Shown piece after piece: positions 12,116 to 23,984 of a stretch of DNA of 64,000 bases. Below the pieces are notes generated by a model. That model made no database searches, had not been told where the DNA came from, and saw only the letters and a program-made list of their open reading frames with translations. Source of the stretch: Casuarius casuarius (Eukaryota > Chordata > Aves > Casuariiformes > Casuariidae); NCBI GenBank assembly GCA_003342895.1, contig PTFA01000414.1:335690-399689 (forward strand), written 5' to 3'. The position numbers and the translations under genes are program-made. How positions within the stretch are numbered: position 1 is the stretch's first letter; the number at the start of each line of letters is the position of its first letter.

Positions 12116-15100
12116 TACAGGAGAGGGCACTAGCGCGAGCCAAACCAGCTTCGCCTCCGCGGGGCGTAACGGGCAGGGCAAAGGAGCAGGTCAGCCAGCG
12201 CCGAGGCCGTGGGCTGCTCCTGGGGCGCGGAGGGTGGGTTCGCGCTGCTCCTGCTGCCTTCNGAGGCTGCTGGCAGCAAGCAGGTCTTGGGGAACCAAGG
12301 GAAAGTAAAAGCAGAGAAAAAAATAAGAAAGAAAGTCACTTTGTGCAAGGGAGAGAAATGTAGAAGGGCAAGGATGGGAGTCGTGGGGCGCAGAGCTGAT
12401 CCGAGCCCAGCGGAGGTTGTGTGAGCTGCCAGGGAGGAGCACGGAGCAGGCGGCTGGAGGCGGCTGGCAGAGCTGCCTCTGAGCAAGGGCTGGCAATGCC
12501 AGGAGGAAACTCTCCAAAAGGTCCTGGGTTTGCGCTTCCTCGTCCCAACACCACGCTCGTGTTGCCAGCCAGGGAGCGGAGAGGTTCCCGGGAAAGGCTC
12601 TCCCCCACGGCCCTGGTGCGGAGCGAGTCCCTCTGCCCAGGCGGAGGGCAGCCTCGTGCAGCCGCGCAGCAGAGCCGCTGCTCCTTGCTGAGGCTGTGGT
12701 TAAGCTGGCACGTGTGGGGTGCCCCACGCAGACCCTCGCAGCCCGCCTTAGGAGCCCGGGCCAGGGTTTGGCAGAGGGGACCAACCCTGCAAGGAGGTGC
12801 TGTTATTCCTCGGTGAGATTTTGGTGAGGTGGCCATGGTAAAGTGCAAAGCAGACTCCAGTTTTTTTAATTGCTCTCCAACTGTGCATGTAAATCAATGA
12901 TCTGCAGGTGTAATTGGGCGTGCAAATGTCACCAGGCAGCTGTTTACATGTGCAGTGTACATTAGGGGAGCGTGTACNCGTGTGAAGAAACACAGAGAAT
13001 ATTATTAATAATTGTTCTTCTAAGGGTCTCCAGGTACTGGGTTCACCAACCCCAGCTTCTCTAGCTCTGGCCTTTGTGGAGAAGAGTTTGTTTGCAGCCC
13101 TGCCCTGTCCTAGGACCTCACTTTCCCCTGCTGATGTGTCTCCTCCTCCATTTCTCCCTGGCCTTCAGCACAGCTTAGTTCCCCTCCATGCTCCACAGCA
13201 TCCGAGCGGAGGCGTTCCCCTACTCTGCTTACCAGTCTCATTCCACCCCCCGGCCAAAGCATGCCCACGTCTGTGCACACCAGGCAGGAGCCAGGCCTCT
13301 TTAAACATCAAGGTGAGGAGCCTCTTTCATCCCCTCCAGGCACCCTGACCCCTTTCCTTGAGTTGCCAAGCATTTGCAAGTAAGCCCAGCAGGATGTCTC
13401 CCACACCACCTTCTGATCCTTCTTGTCCAGCACAGTCTTTTTACTTTCCACATTAGCATTTGACATGACTCTGATGTCCTCCACACTTACTGTGGTCTCC
13501 CATCCCTCTTTCCTTTGTGCAGAGATCTTTAATCATTGCTCTTTGTCCCATTGTGCGGCTCCTGTTCTTACACCAAGCTGTTAAAAAGCTGTCACCGTCA
13601 TAACTTCCTTGTCCCAGAAATTATCTTTCATCTCCTGGATGTGGGCTACAATAGCCATTGAGATGCTTGATATTATTAATACCTTCTATATATGTGTCAA
13701 TGAGCTTAAGAATTTAATGGAGCTTTTTCCTGCAGCCCTGCACGCAGCGTGTTTGGCCTGCTTGACAGAGCAGCCAGGCAGCCGAGCTATCAGGCACTCG
13801 AGGCAGGCTCACATTAGTGCGTGTGGCCTCTTTCCGANGCAGATCGTTTCATAGCAAGTTTCCGCACGCTGAGCTCAGGCAGGAGCGGGGCGATGGAGGT
13901 GGCCCTGGCGGAGACCTCTGCGAGCTGGGCCGCAGCAGCACCCTGGTGCCAGCCACGCTGCCACCAGCATCTCAACTCTCCCTTTGGCAGGGCCACCTTG
14001 AGGTGGGCGAGAGGAAGGCCAAGGTGGAGAAGGAGCGTTTTCCCTCTTTCCACCTCTTCTCTGGAGTATCACAGGGGTAATGTTATGATTTGAGATCATG
14101 GCACTGAAGGCGCAGGCCCCAAGGCAGCCGTAAGGACAGCATCTCCCACCCGCTCTCACGGCCCCAAGCAGATGTGCCTGGAGATGTGCTCAGCCACAGT
14201 CCTGCTGCCAGAGGGGCTGTTGTCTCCCAGGGCTGCTCATGGGGATGAGGATGGGACCACCCCAATGAGCTGCACACTTTGAGCCCATGTCATCACATGT
14301 CTCCCAGTACAGCTCTTCGAACCGTGTGGCCGTTGGTCAAAGGATTTTTGGTACATTGCCTCGTTCTGCTCCAAATCAATCAGCTGACCAGGACAAGGAG
14401 CAGTACAAGACAGTACAGAGAGAAACCATTATGATAATACTTGATAACGATCCTCAATTTCACTCAGGAGCAGCCGTACAATGCAGAATTTGGACTCCCT
14501 CCAGCTGATAATGAGAAGCCACTGGACTGACTCAGCCTGCTGTGAGGAGGCATCAGTACACATCCAGATGGCCATGGGGATGGGGTGGCGAGAATATCCT
14601 GCATTGCCCCTTCATCCCTCTCCCCCCACACACACCCTGAAATGTCACCACCTCCGAGGAAGAAAACACCCGCAATCTGACAGCACTTTTCTCCCCTCCC
14701 CGCATCCGCAGGGGCTGAGAGAGCTCTGTGCACAGCCGGGGACTCTCAGCCCTCCTTGGAAACAAGTCCTGCTACGTGCAGAGCTTCCCCTGGCAGCAGG
14801 GCTCAGAGGTGGGGAGGGGATGCTCTGCGTACGTGTGTTGTGCAAGGGAAACACAAGACATCTGGGTTGTCTTTCCAGCCATGTCCCGAGCAGCCAGGAG
14901 GTTATGGCAGCCACCTCTAGGTGCCAGTTAATATTGGACAGGATCTAGAAGTCAATTGCCTGCTGAGCCCGTGGGAGACGCAATGCCACCTTCTTCCCCG
15001 GGTAGCGGGGGAAGCAGCAGAGCGGGTGCAGCCCCCCTCTCTGTCCTTGCCGACAAAAGGGAGGAGGGGCAGACAGCAGATCCCAGAGNTCCCAGGACTG

Positions 15101-18100
15101 GTGCTGGCAGCACTTCAAGGTGTGGTACATCTTATCACAGCCTGGCATTTGCACGTATTTTCTCAGCTCAGCTTGTTACGACAAAAGTGTGAAAATTTAA
15201 AAGAAAAGGAACTATAATAATAATGGGAGTAATTAAAATCTGTCTCCCTCCTGCCAGCTCAGCCCTTTCTGAACCTTTTTTGGGATTCCTGGACACGTGC
15301 ATCAAAAACAAGAGCGATTCCGCTGGGGGACATCAAAGAGAGCTTCCAAGCTAGCACCGTCAAAGGGCAGGTCCCGTCGCCCTCGCCCCGGTAGGAGGAT
15401 CCCTCATGCCGCATGCAGGTGCCGCCTCTCCGAGAGTGGAGTTCAGAGAGTGGATAAATCCCTGCCTCNTGCCAACAGAAGGGAACCATCTGCCACAGCC
15501 CGTTATCATCTGAGGATGACAGTGGCAAAGAACTTGAGCATCTGTCTGAGGGATGAGCCCCCGCAGATGGACACCCAAATGTTCTCACCGATCCCTGTGT
15601 CTTTTAAAGAGGAAGATGTTCAGTGCAGGTTTGAGAGCAGACCTGTCTTCTCCTTTGCAGCCTGGGGCTAGGCAGTGGTCAGGACGTGATAGTCACACTT
15701 AGAGGGCTAGGAAGCCACTCATTTTGAGTGACTCCATGCTGCAAGAAGGACGTTGACCCAGTCGAGTGGGGCTGGAGAAGTCTTTGTGGCCTTCCACAAC
15801 AGCTAGAGTTGATCTCCATAGCATGGAAGAGGCCATTAGAGGAGATGGGAGAAGAAAAAAAAAAAAATCCACGTCCACTACAAAGCAGGCAGCTGCAAAT
15901 AGATAAGGGCTGTTGGTATGGAACAGGAGAGGGGCTGTGCTTCCACTGACTTTTGAGTGGCTACTTCTGCCTATCCCCAGCTCTCTGTCACCCCTGCTAG
16001 AACACGTTGGGAACCTTCACGTAGCTGAACATTTTAACCTTAATAGTAAGCTCATCCTTATCTTAACTCCAAATCATTCTGCAAAAGCACCACAATTATC
16101 CTTTTCTTCTTTCTCGTGTCACACCAATGCCCTTCTCCCAGCGCCGGTCCCATGAATGGGAAAGGATGACAGCTACCAATCCTGTGCAGAACATCACCAG
16201 CCCCAGGAACATCACCATCGCTCCAGGGTGGGAATGNGTGCATAAAGATTTTGGTGTACGCAAATTGGACCTGCTGCCCCGCTCCGTATTCAGAGAGCTA
16301 GCCTGGAAACTTGCTTTCATAATACCCTGGAGATGGGCCAAACAGGTCACTTCTCCATGGTGCAGCCCAAGAGCTGGGGGCAGATGGGTGTGCATCCTTC
16401 ATAAAGTGTTGCCAGCCTACCTCCTCTGCAGCTCTCTGCATCTGAGATGTTTCTAATCAGATGCATTATAAAGTTAGCTCCTCTGAGCTGGATTGCCTCT
16501 CCTGGTCAAATGGGACTTTCTTCAAGTGCATTTGCTAAGCGTGGGCTGTGTAGCTGTCAGTGTGTGGGATGGTAGCTCTGTCTGTGGTGGTAGCTGCTGG
16601 CCAGCAGCATCCCATGAAGAGCTGGCATCAAACCCGATGGGTCCCAGGTAGATGTGGGTCTCTCCCTGGTTCTGGGTGGGGGCGAGTTGTGCTCCTCCAA
16701 AGCAGTCACGATGGGAAATTGCTTTGGCCTCACTCCCAGGAGAACTGTCCTGATTGCTTGCTTCAGTCCTGCGAATTTGTTGCTGCACCCAGGGCAACCT
16801 GACAGCAACATTTGGGGGAAAGAAGGCAATAAGGGCAAACAGCCATGATAGTGTTTACAAGGACAGGATCAGTAAATGGTGAAATATGTAAATCTTTCAG
16901 GATTCTGTGAGCAAGGGACAGTATAATTCCCCTGGTAGATATCAGCTGGGTTTACCTGCTGGGTCATGAGCCTTGGACCCTGCGGTTGTCTGAGACTTCC
17001 TTGGGGGCTGTCGGAGTAAGGAAGTGTTACCCATGAGGCGGGGATGAGAAGTTACCCCTGTGAATTTGGAGAAAAGAAACAGCCCTGATCCAAAGCAGTC
17101 CAACACTCCCACCTTGAGGGTCGGGAAGAGGCAGGGGAGTTGCAGCCCCTCTGGCCACAGCAGATACAGCCTGGCCCACACCTGAGCTCCACCACTAAGG
17201 CCTAGGACATGTGAATAATCTGTTCTTAATTTAGACTTGTTGATGAGCAGAGTAAGGACGTGGCCTGTTCCCACTATTAACCAGCCACCGAAAAGCACCT
17301 CCGAGGGGGCTCTCCCTTGCGGGCCACACGTGCACAGCTCAGGGTGGCCTTGGAGGGCTCTTCCTCTGCCAGGAGGCCATCTCCCACCAGCCGAGGGCCT
17401 GTCATACAACTCAAGCAGCCTGCGGCTCCCTTGCGCAGGATCTCGTACCCCTCGCAGACAGACCAGGAGGCCTCCCCGGCAGTGGTGCGCAGCGGCAGGC
17501 TGGCGAGGCCGTGCGAGGCAGGGAGCAGCACTCAGACAGCTGAGCCGCTCCGGCCGGGCATCGCCCACCGGACGTACCATCACTGGCAGGGTGTGAAGGG
17601 GGCTGCGGGAGCAGCGCTGGGGAGAGCCAGGGCAGACGCGTTGGGCACCCCCAGGGCCGGGGGGAGGAACTGAAGGCACCGTTATGATTCAGCGTCCCGT
17701 TTGTGCCGTTCTCACATCCTCTCCCCCATGTCGAGGGCAGTCTCCTGTCGGTCCTGTCCCAGCTGGGGGAGCTGAGCTGGTCTCCGGCAGATCTGTGGGG
17801 TCATTCAGCTCCCCAAGATTACTCCTTTTCTTTAATACAGCCATGCAGGGAGCAGCGCGGGGCATCCCCCGCCACACGGCAGGAGCATCCCCACCTCCAG
17901 GCCTGCTTCTCTCCCCGCCTCGCCTGCTGCCAGCCAAAACTCCCCGCCGTTGGCAGCAGGAGCAGCCCAGGCCCGCTTGGCATTGCGCNCCCGTGCTTTC
18001 TTCTCTTCCCCTGCTGCGGCTCTTCATCCACCCGCCCAAGTCAGAAATCGCTTGGCAGAGGTTACAGAAAATGCAGCTTTTGCAAAGGCCGTTGATCCCC

Positions 18101-20199
18101 CGTCAGCTCAGCTCCCCGCGCTGGCGCTGTGGGGCTCGGCGGGGCCTCGGCGGGTTTTTGTTCCTTCCTAGCGGCCGTTCAGCTGTTCGCGAGCACCAAC
18201 GCGCAGCCATACCTCCCCTTGCCTCCCGTGCTCTCCGCCGCTTTTCTGTATGACAAGNGTGCATGGATGCCATCTTATCCCAAAAGCTCATCTCTGCTTC
18301 TCCGGGTGAAGGCCTGGTCCTCCATCCCTGCCAGCTGTGCTGGGGTGGGGACGGCAGCCGAGCGGAGGTGGGGACGATGGCCTTGGCAGGCGCCCCGCTT
18401 CCGCGCGCTGAATAGCACTGCTCTCNTCCCTGCCACCAGCGCGGCTTGCGTGGTGTTTTTGCCGTATCTTTTTGGAAGAACTGAGGTGAACGTCCCCCTC
18501 TCGCACTAGACAATGCCAGGAATTATTCTGGAGTGTTGTTATTGAATACCTGGTGCCCTACACTTTAGTGGGGCCCTAACAGCGGGGAGGGGGAAAAAAC
18601 ATTAAAAACAGCACCGAAGGCTCTCAGCCTGTCTTTTGTCCTGTGTTTGGTTTCCCTGGGCTCATTCAGATTGCCGGCTTTGTCTGTATTTGTGAAGTGC
18701 TATTAACATCGATGGCATCGCTGAAATAGCCATAATAACAGGAGGCATCGATCGGTGCTGAGCAAAGGCCTGAGGACCACTGAGAGGGGCCACGCTGGAT
18801 TTCCTTGATGCCGGGAGCGGTGTGCACGCGCGCACGCACGCTTTCTCACACCCTGTGTCTCGCCACGAGGATCTTCCGTATGAGCCCACGTACGGTTCCA
18901 CAGCTGATCTCGCGCCTCCCAGCTACCGCCGGGTCTGTGCCAGAGGGTGGAGCTTGAGGGAAGGCAGAGCCTACGAGCGGGGAAGAGCGAGCAGGGAGCA
19001 GAAGAAAGCTGGCGCTATTAGCGCAGTGATTCAGAGCTCAGCTGGCAAGTTCTTGTTGACTACCCTTTGTTTATCTCTGCTCCGTTCAGGAGCTTGCGTG
19101 TGCTGAGGAGGAGGAAGATCAGCTCCTCGCCCTGGCCGAGAGCGCAGGGAGGCTGCTGCTGCCCGGGGGGGTTCGCACCCGGTCCGCCTCGGGGCTCGGG
19201 ACACCCAGCCTGCGGCCCAGGGCAGGTCTTCTGCTCCGCTTCTGCAGGAGGGAGGGAAACCTGTCCAGAGTGGTTTTCTGCATGGGAATCCCCACCCCTC
19301 GCGTTGGTTTAATGGCTCCTGGACGGAGGCCAAGCCATCATCTTCATCGAAAGCTCCCACAGGCTGAAAGAGCCGTCCAAAGGAAGGCTCGCGGGACTTA
19401 GCNAAGGGACTTCCGAACGGGCTCCGGCTCCGCCTGTGCCAGCGCAGAGCCCTGCTGCTGGCTCCGAACACGGCCGCCTCCGGCCCTGCTTGGCCCGCGG
19501 CCGACCACGGCGTGGGGGACTGCTGGGAGGAAGCAGATAGAGCAGGAAGGGTCCCAGAAGAGCCCTGCTGGGAGGAAACAGCAGGAGAAAGTGCACATTA
19601 GAAGCAAAGTTTGTGTCCATTACTGCTAGAGCCTCCGATGGAAGAGCCAGCACCGGGCAAATCTGCTAATGCTGCTCGATAAATCGGTGTCCATTATGAG
19701 CGGGGGGTGAAGGAGCGGGCAGGGCTCCGAAAGTCGGGCACTTAGTCCTGAATGAGATGCTACCAGCTCAGCGTGTGCTGAGCCACTGATGCCTTTGAGA
19801 CGGTGAGGTCTCAATCAATCCTTGCAGTCGCCTCCCTCCCCCTGCAGCCCTTTTCCTCATGTGCCTGGGGCAGGCGGCGGGCGAAGGAAGGGGAGCCGGC
19901 GTAGCACTGACCACTCTGAGATCTCGAGGATGGCCCGGCAGCTTCCCTTAGCAGGTTCAGGTTTGGTTTGTCTCTGAAGCCAGGGCCACAGACAGCACTT
20001 CTCACTGCCCAGTTCATCTTCTGTGAGCAACGGGATCATGAATTGTCAGCGGAGAAGTGGGGGTCTGGCCGTGACCCCCCTGTCTGCAAAGCTAGGGGCT
20101 CCCCATGGCCCAGGGGACACCGGCAAGTGTCCCCAGAGCTGACCGGTTTGCAGCCTGCTGTCAGGGCAGTCACTCAGTCTGCCGGTGTCACAGCACCCT
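12116..20199. other. Non-coding flank or intron
   Basis: Mixed GC-rich and moderate sequence without a recognised gene. AT-rich patches at about 13600-13730 (ATTATTAATACC) and 18660-18740 (GCATCGATCG) are possible non-coding elements. A GCACGCGCGCACGCACGC stretch (about 18824-18841) can form Z-DNA. Confidence 0.45.
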
Positions 20200-20413
20200 C
20201 ATCCGTGTAGCGGCGATAACGACCCCTCGGCTTTGTGCTCGGGGATTCCTGCCGGGCACAGGCAGCAGCGCTGCCTCCTGCCCTCGCCCGCGGTGAAGGA
20301 AGGAGGGAGGGAAGGAAGGGGCGGCCCGGCTCCCCGCGCCCCGGCGCCTGCATCGCCCCGGGCCGGGCCGTGTCAGACCGCGACCTCGCCGGGCGAGGGG
20401 AGCCGCGCCGCGC

Positions 20414-21289
20414 NNNNNNNNNNNNNNNNNNNNNNNNNNNNNNNNNNNNNNNNNNNNNNNNNNNNNNNNNNNNNNNNNNNNNNNNNNNNNNNNNNNNNNN
20501 NNNNNNNNNNNNNNNNNNNNNNNNNNNNNNNNNNNNNNNNNNNNNNNNNNNNNNNNNNNNNNNNNNNNNNNNNNNNNNNNNNNNNNNNNNNNNNNNNNNN
20601 NNNNNNNNNNNNNNNNNNNNNNNNNNNNNNNNNNNNNNNNNNNNNNNNNNNNNNNNNNNNNNNNNNNNNNNNNNNNNNNNNNNNNNNNNNNNNNNNNNNN
20701 NNNNNNNNNNNNNNNNNNNNNNNNNNNNNNNNNNNNNNNNNNNNNNNNNNNNNNNNNNNNNNNNNNNNNNNNNNNNNNNNNNNNNNNNNNNNNNNNNNNN
20801 NNNNNNNNNNNNNNNNNNNNNNNNNNNNNNNNNNNNNNNNNNNNNNNNNNNNNNNNNNNNNNNNNNNNNNNNNNNNNNNNNNNNNNNNNNNNNNNNNNNN
20901 NNNNNNNNNNNNNNNNNNNNNNNNNNNNNNNNNNNNNNNNNNNNNNNNNNNNNNNNNNNNNNNNNNNNNNNNNNNNNNNNNNNNNNNNNNNNNNNNNNNN
21001 NNNNNNNNNNNNNNNNNNNNNNNNNNNNNNNNNNNNNNNNNNNNNNNNNNNNNNNNNNNNNNNNNNNNNNNNNNNNNNNNNNNNNNNNNNNNNNNNNNNN
21101 NNNNNNNNNNNNNNNNNNNNNNNNNNNNNNNNNNNNNNNNNNNNNNNNNNNNNNNNNNNNNNNNNNNNNNNNNNNNNNNNNNNNNNNNNNNNNNNNNNNN
21201 NNNNNNNNNNNNNNNNNNNNNNNNNNNNNNNNNNNNNNNNNNNNNNNNNNNNNNNNNNNNNNNNNNNNNNNNNNNNNNNNNNNNNNNNN
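20414..21289. other. Assembly gap (876 N)
   Basis: An uninterrupted run of 876 N lies between very GC-rich flanks (GCCGCGCCGCGC on the left, a run of G on the right). The non-round size suggests an estimated scaffold gap. Such gaps are typical of CpG islands that short-read sequencing drops. A first exon or promoter could be hidden here. Confidence 0.99.
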
Positions 21290-21375
21290 GGGGGGGAGGC
21301 TGGGGCTGGCGTTGCCGGCGGTGCGGGGAAGCTGCTCCGTCTCAGCAGCCCAGCGGCACGGCGAGCCCCGGGGCT

Positions 21376-21659
21376 GGACCCGCGCCGGTGCCGGGAGCCT
21401 CGGGCTGGATCCGATCCCGTGCCCGGGAGCGCTAGGCTGGATCCGATCCCGTGCCCGGGAGCGCCAGGCTGGATCCGACCCGGTGCCCGGGAGTCTCGAG
21501 TTGGATCCGACCTGATGCCAGGAGCCTCGGGCTGGATCCGATCCTGTGCCCGGGAGCGCCGGGCTCGACCTGCGCCGGTGCCCGAGAGCCTCGGACTGGA
21601 CCCGACCCGGTGCCGGGAGCCTCGGGCTGGATCCGACCCGGTGCCGGGAGCCTCGGGCT
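21376..21659. repeat. 31-32 bp GC-rich minisatellite, nine copies
   Basis: There are nine head-to-tail copies of a unit close to GGATCCGACCCGGTGCCCGG followed by GAGCCTCGGGCT. Lengths by copy are 31, 32, 32, 32, 31, 32, 32, 31 and 31. Copies differ by scattered substitutions and one optional C. The array starts 86 bases after the assembly gap, so more copies may be lost in it. The mixed unit length breaks any common reading frame, so it is not a protein repeat. Confidence 0.9.
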
Positions 21660-21698
21660 GGGAACTTTGTGCATGCAGCGGGGAGAGTGCGCTGGGTG

Positions 21699-21787
21699 GT
21701 GCGTGCGTGTGTGCATGTGTGCGTGTGTGCATGTGTGCGTGTGTGCATGTGTGCGTGTGTGCATGTGTGTGTGTGCGTGTGTGCGCA
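21699..21787. repeat. Alternating purine-pyrimidine tract (GTGTGCAT/GTGTGCGT)
   Basis: About 89 bases of almost strict purine-pyrimidine alternation, built largely from a 16-base unit TGTGCATGTGTGCGTG. Such tracts can adopt Z-DNA. It begins 40 bases after the end of the minisatellite. Confidence 0.9.
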
Positions 21788-21881
21788 CTGCTCCGCGGGT
21801 GCAAGGTGTGCACAGTGCCCGGTCGCGGGCTGGGTCCGGGTCACCAGGGAGCTGCGCTGGCACCGCCTGGGCCGGGTGGCG

Positions 21882-21906
21882 AGGGAAGGGAAGGGAAGGG
21901 AAGGGG
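21882..21906. repeat. (GGGAA)n microsatellite
   Basis: About four to five tandem GGGAA units in the CpG-rich domain. Confidence 0.85.
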
Positions 21907-22276
21907 CAGCGGGGCCAGGCTCTCCCGGCCGGGCTGCCCACCACGGGGGTGTGGGCAGCAGCGGGGGGACGTGTGTCCCGGGCCCCTCCGTCCTCGCAGC
22001 CCTGAGCCGCCTCCTCCGCCCTGCCTTGCCTGGACGCCTGCTCTCTCCTGCCCTGCTCNCCTCTCCCCTGCCTTTCCCTGCATGTCAGCTGGCCAGGCAG
22101 CCCCTGCCCAGCGAGGCCCTCCGGGGACGGCAGCGCCCGGCCAGGNAGGGCACTGGGCACGCTGGGCGCAGGGGCTCGGGTGCCGACCACCCGTGGCTGA
22201 CTGGCCCAGCGGAGGGGCTTGGGCTCGGCGGTGCTGAGCCAAGCCGAGTGCAGAGCTGCATCTTGATGTGGGAGCC

Positions 22277-22307
22277 CTCCTCCTCCTCCTCCTCCTCCTC
22301 CTCCTCC
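22277..22307. repeat. (CTC)n trinucleotide microsatellite, ten units
   Basis: An uninterrupted run of CTC triplets in the CpG-rich domain; it reads GAG on the other strand. Confidence 0.95.
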
Positions 22308-22440
22308 CCGCGTAGCTCAGCGGATGAGTTAGCTGGCCTGGAACAGATTACACATTCAGGTGGGGTATGGCTGGGACAGCGCTGCCGCCCCGGCTTGCTG
22401 AGGAACAGGCGGACCAGGCGGGCTGCCTAGCAGACCAGCA

Positions 22441-22645
22441 AGGGTTAATGTGTGAGGGGGACTCAACCCTCCTTCTCAGTGTGCCTGGCTCCGAGGCAGG
22501 GACGGGAAGGGTTAAACACAGACAGGGAGCCTCGCCAGCCCTCCTCACTGAATGCCCAGCTGAGGCAGGAGCCATGGGGGTTAATTTTTTCGAGGTGGCG
22601 GGGACTGATCCCTCCATCACCGGCCCCCCAGCCTGGAGGTAGGTG
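22441..22645. repeat. Degenerate ~68 bp tandem repeat, three units
   Basis: GGGTTAA occurs at 22442, 22509 and 22578, spaced 67 and 69 bases apart. Each copy is followed at the same distance by a CCCTCC-type core and then a CTGAGGCAGG-like or CTGGAGGTAGG-like block. Units 1 and 2 align well; unit 3 is more diverged. A further AAGGGTT (about 22727) may be a fourth remnant. Confidence 0.6.
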
Positions 22646-23032
22646 GGTCAGGGCTACGAGGAGCTACCGCCGGCCGGGGCGATTCCCCAGCCACAGGGCG
22701 CTGAGCCCAGGGGCAGATCTGGGCGCACTGAAGGGTTGCTCCGCCTGGGCTCAGCCCCCAGCCATGGTAGCAAGAAGGGAGACTTGGAGGGGAAGAGGTG
22801 AGGGGACGCTGAGGGGAGTCTGGCTGCCCAGCAAGGGCTCAGCCCTCTGTGTCTGGCAGAGAAAGAAGGGGTTAGCGGTAGCGGGGCTTTGCCGGGCAGC
22901 AAGGATCAGGGATGCCAGGCAGGGAGCCGGCCGTGAGCAGGGCGTTGGGAAGCCCTCCCGGGCAGTGCCGTTGCTTGTTGCTTTCTGATACCGTGTTCAG
23001 GCTATCGGATTTTTCACCTTGCGACTCGAAGG

Positions 23033-23040
23033 TATAAATA
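23033..23040 (+). promoter_or_regulatory. TATA-box-like element TATAAATA
   Basis: TATAAATA is isolated within CpG-rich sequence. A start site would be expected about 23063-23071, where the sequence reads AGGCACAGCTGGC. It is oriented towards LINGO1, but no downstream exon can be defined. Confidence 0.35.
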
Positions 23041-23816
23041 GCCCAGACAAAAGGTAGAGGCACAGCTGGCTGCAAACGCCGGAGCTTGCAGCATCCAGGA
23101 ACGAATGGGAGCGTTGGTGCCGCTGGAGTGATCTGCACCAGGAGGGAGGGGAGCNGGAGCAGGAGGGCGAGTGTGAGTGTGGGCACGAGTGTGAGCAGCT
23201 CTGCGTGCAGTAGGTGTGTGCTGCTTCACAAAGCGGAGGCTCTGCTGCCTCTCCCCGCGTCTCCCGCTAGCCCGGCTACTGCCGAAGCGGCTGCCNCCCG
23301 GTCCTTCCCGGCAAGCGACCCTGCCCGCCTGGCCTGCAGCAAGGGGCAGCCCCAGGCGATAGCCGCCCGCTCGCCTCCCGGCACGCACGGTTCCCCAGGG
23401 TCCCAGCGTGCAAAGGGAAGGTGCTGGGAAAGCACAGGGCAAACAGGCTCNGGGAGCCGCCGGAGCATCCCTGCTCGACAGCATCCCTGCTCCCTTTCCC
23501 TCCTCCCTGCAGCTCCCCTTCCTCCGCACCACCCACCGGAGCCCTGCTCTGAAACGATGATATCCCCTTCGCATCCCCATCCCAATCCTGCCGCCAGGCT
23601 TAACCCTCGCCTCCCCGCTCTGCCGCGCGCAGCAGCCCTGACCTGACCTTCACGTGTGCTGGGGACGACGGTGCCGAGCAGCAGCACGGCGCTGCCGCCA
23701 GCCGCCCCAGCCGCCCCAGCCGCCCGAGGGGGCGCGAGGGTCTTGCCGCAAGGGTGGCAGCGCCGCGAAGGGCAGCCCGCCTCAGCCCCCGGCCCACCCA
23801 GGAGCGGTGATCCCAG

Positions 23817-23844
23817 CCCCCCCCCCCCCCCCCCCCCCCCCCCC
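23817..23844. repeat. Poly-C tract (28 C)
   Basis: Twenty-eight consecutive C bases; the complementary strand can form a G-quadruplex. The length is likely unreliable in the assembly. Confidence 0.95.
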
Positions 23845-23984
23845 AGCAGCGGCCGCCCGCGCTGGAGCCCTGCCAGGCGCCCGCGGGGCCCGGCCGGCAG
23901 TGCCTCCGTGCTGGAGGCGAGAGAGGAGCGGAGTTTACACAGCTCGGGGAAGAGTCAGGTTTTTCCGAGCCTTTTTGTGGAAGA

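Larger units (their letters stand above)
20200..23960. promoter_or_regulatory. CpG-rich domain, candidate promoter or first-exon region
   Basis: The sequence on both sides of the gap is dense in CpG (20260-20413, 21290-21660, 23250-23400, 23680-23940). It also carries a TATAAATA box and donor-like sites GAG|GTAGGT (after 22638) and GAG|GTGAGG (after 22797). It lies about 14-17 kb upstream of the LINGO1 coding exon on the same strand, so it could hold an untranslated LINGO1 first exon. Composition is judged by eye and no transcript supports it; an unrelated CpG island is equally possible. Confidence 0.35.

Noticed and set aside
21376..21659. Possible CRISPR-like array
   Set aside because: Units are directly head-to-tail with no unique spacers, and the genome is vertebrate; this is a minisatellite.
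20174..21844. Very long open frames on both strands across 20.2-21.8 kb
   Set aside because: They are open only because they span 876 Ns and a GC-rich minisatellite that lacks stop codons.
21419..22237. 272-codon frame through the minisatellite
   Set aside because: The repeat period alternates between 31 and 32 bases, so copies do not share a frame and the peptide is not a true repeat protein.
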